Shown here: positions 63,525-64,000 of the stretch, one piece after another
Position numbering within the stretch: position 1 is the stretch's first letter
Layout of the letters: every line of letters starts with the position of its first letter
From: Strigamia acuminata
Taxonomy: Eukaryota > Arthropoda > Chilopoda > Geophilomorpha > Linotaeniidae
Direction: 5' to 3'
Length of the DNA stretch: 64,000 nucleotides
Assembly: GCA_949358305.1 (NCBI GenBank)
Contig: OX442314.1
Coordinates: 33,787,608-33,851,607, forward strand
Notes under the pieces: generated by a model
The model's input: the letters and a program-made list of their open reading frames with translations, nothing else
The model's database searches: none
What the model was told of the DNA's origin: nothing
Translations under genes and position numbers: made by a program

Positions 63525-64000
63525 TTTTTTCAAAATTTAGCAAAAAAAATTCTCAATTTTTTCAAAATTTAGCAAAAAAATTCTCAATTTTTTTCAAAAT
63601 TTAGCAAAAAAAATTCTCAATTTTTTCAAAATTTAGCAAAAAAATTCTCAATTTTTTTCAAAATTTAGCAAAAAAATTCTCAATTTTTTCAAAATTTAGC
63701 AAAAAAATTGAGAATTTTTTCAAAATTTAGCAAAAAATTCTCAATTTTTTCAAAATTTAGCAAAAAATTCTCAATTTTTTCAAAATTTAGCAAAAAATTA
63801 TCAATTTTTTCAAAATTTAGCAAAAATTTCTCAATTTTTTCAAAATTTAGCAAAAAATTCTCAATTTTTTTTGCTAAATTTTGACCAAATTTCTCAATTT
63901 TTTTGCTAAATTTTGAACAAATTCTCAATTTTTTTTGCTAAATTTTGACCAAATTTCTAAAATTTTTTGCTAAATTTTGAACAAATTCTCAATTTTTTTT
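63525..64000. repeat. AT-rich satellite 3, with orientation switch
   Basis: About a dozen units of TTTCAAAATTTAGCAAAAAA plus TTCTCAA (27-31 bp). One unit at 63706-63720 is partly inverted, and from about 63870 to the window end the units are in reverse complement (TTTTGCTAAATTTTGA..). Confidence 0.88.

Noticed and set aside
62908-63928. ORFs of repetitive Asn/Phe/Lys-rich peptides
   Set aside because: Produced by AT-rich satellites whose unit lengths keep frames open; no start context or non-repetitive part.
1-64000. tRNA and rRNA genes
   Set aside because: No cloverleaf with internal promoter boxes and no rRNA segment was recognised; the tRNA-like strings are primer-binding sites of LTR elements.

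Overview
The window is animal genomic DNA, most likely from an arthropod. Introns are mostly 50-75 bp with GT..AG ends, two recognisable animal genes are present, and there is a degenerate TTAGG-rich array (about 62.6-63.0 kb) of the kind expected from an arthropod-type telomere repeat. The species cannot be fixed from the sequence. The left two thirds (1-45 kb) is almost entirely retrotransposon debris with a few lineage-specific genes; the right third carries the two conserved genes and then a satellite-rich flank.

Layout. 1-3.5 kb: 3' half of a Copia element with its right LTR. 4.5-6.8 kb and 13.5-15.8 kb: two intronless paralogues of an unrecognised ~660-residue protein (called family X here), each with the same TATA promoter; a third, broken and inverted copy lies at 61-62 kb. 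Between the first two are a divergent pair of LTR-like repeats, a cyclin-box fragment, a small gene with a 14-residue tandem repeat, a Gypsy protease fragment and a MULE transposase fragment. 16.4-19.5 kb: a long open Copia pol without LTRs. 20.5-33.7 kb: a BEL/Pao element whose reverse transcriptase is split by a very recent 9.6 kb LTR element (23330-32973). That inserted element has two 1904-bp LTRs that look identical, a tRNA-Gln-type primer site repeated three times, a long hairpin-rich leader, repeated polypurine tracts and a single unfamiliar 493-codon gene but no pol; it is the most unusual object here. 36-38.9 kb: a Gypsy pol open apart from one amber codon but lacking several catalytic aspartates. 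39-39.7 kb: another Gypsy fragment, inverted. 41.4-45 kb: a GC-rich gag-like ORF ending in a polypurine tract and LTR.

Conserved genes. ARMC3 (minus strand, 16 exons, 783 codons) and the JNK-interacting kinesin adaptor JIP3/JIP4 (Sunday driver; plus strand, 28 exons, 1288 codons) are transcribed away from each other from a 529-bp gap. Both models were built by reading splice sites by eye, and exon phases add up to a whole number of codons. Their introns hold at least seven separate short transposon insertions of several families. JIP3 contains three consecutive tiny exons (36, 48, 18 nt), all phase 1-1, which could be skipped independently.

The right end (62-64 kb) is microsatellites, the TTAGG-like array and AT-rich tandem repeats that change orientation near the window edge.
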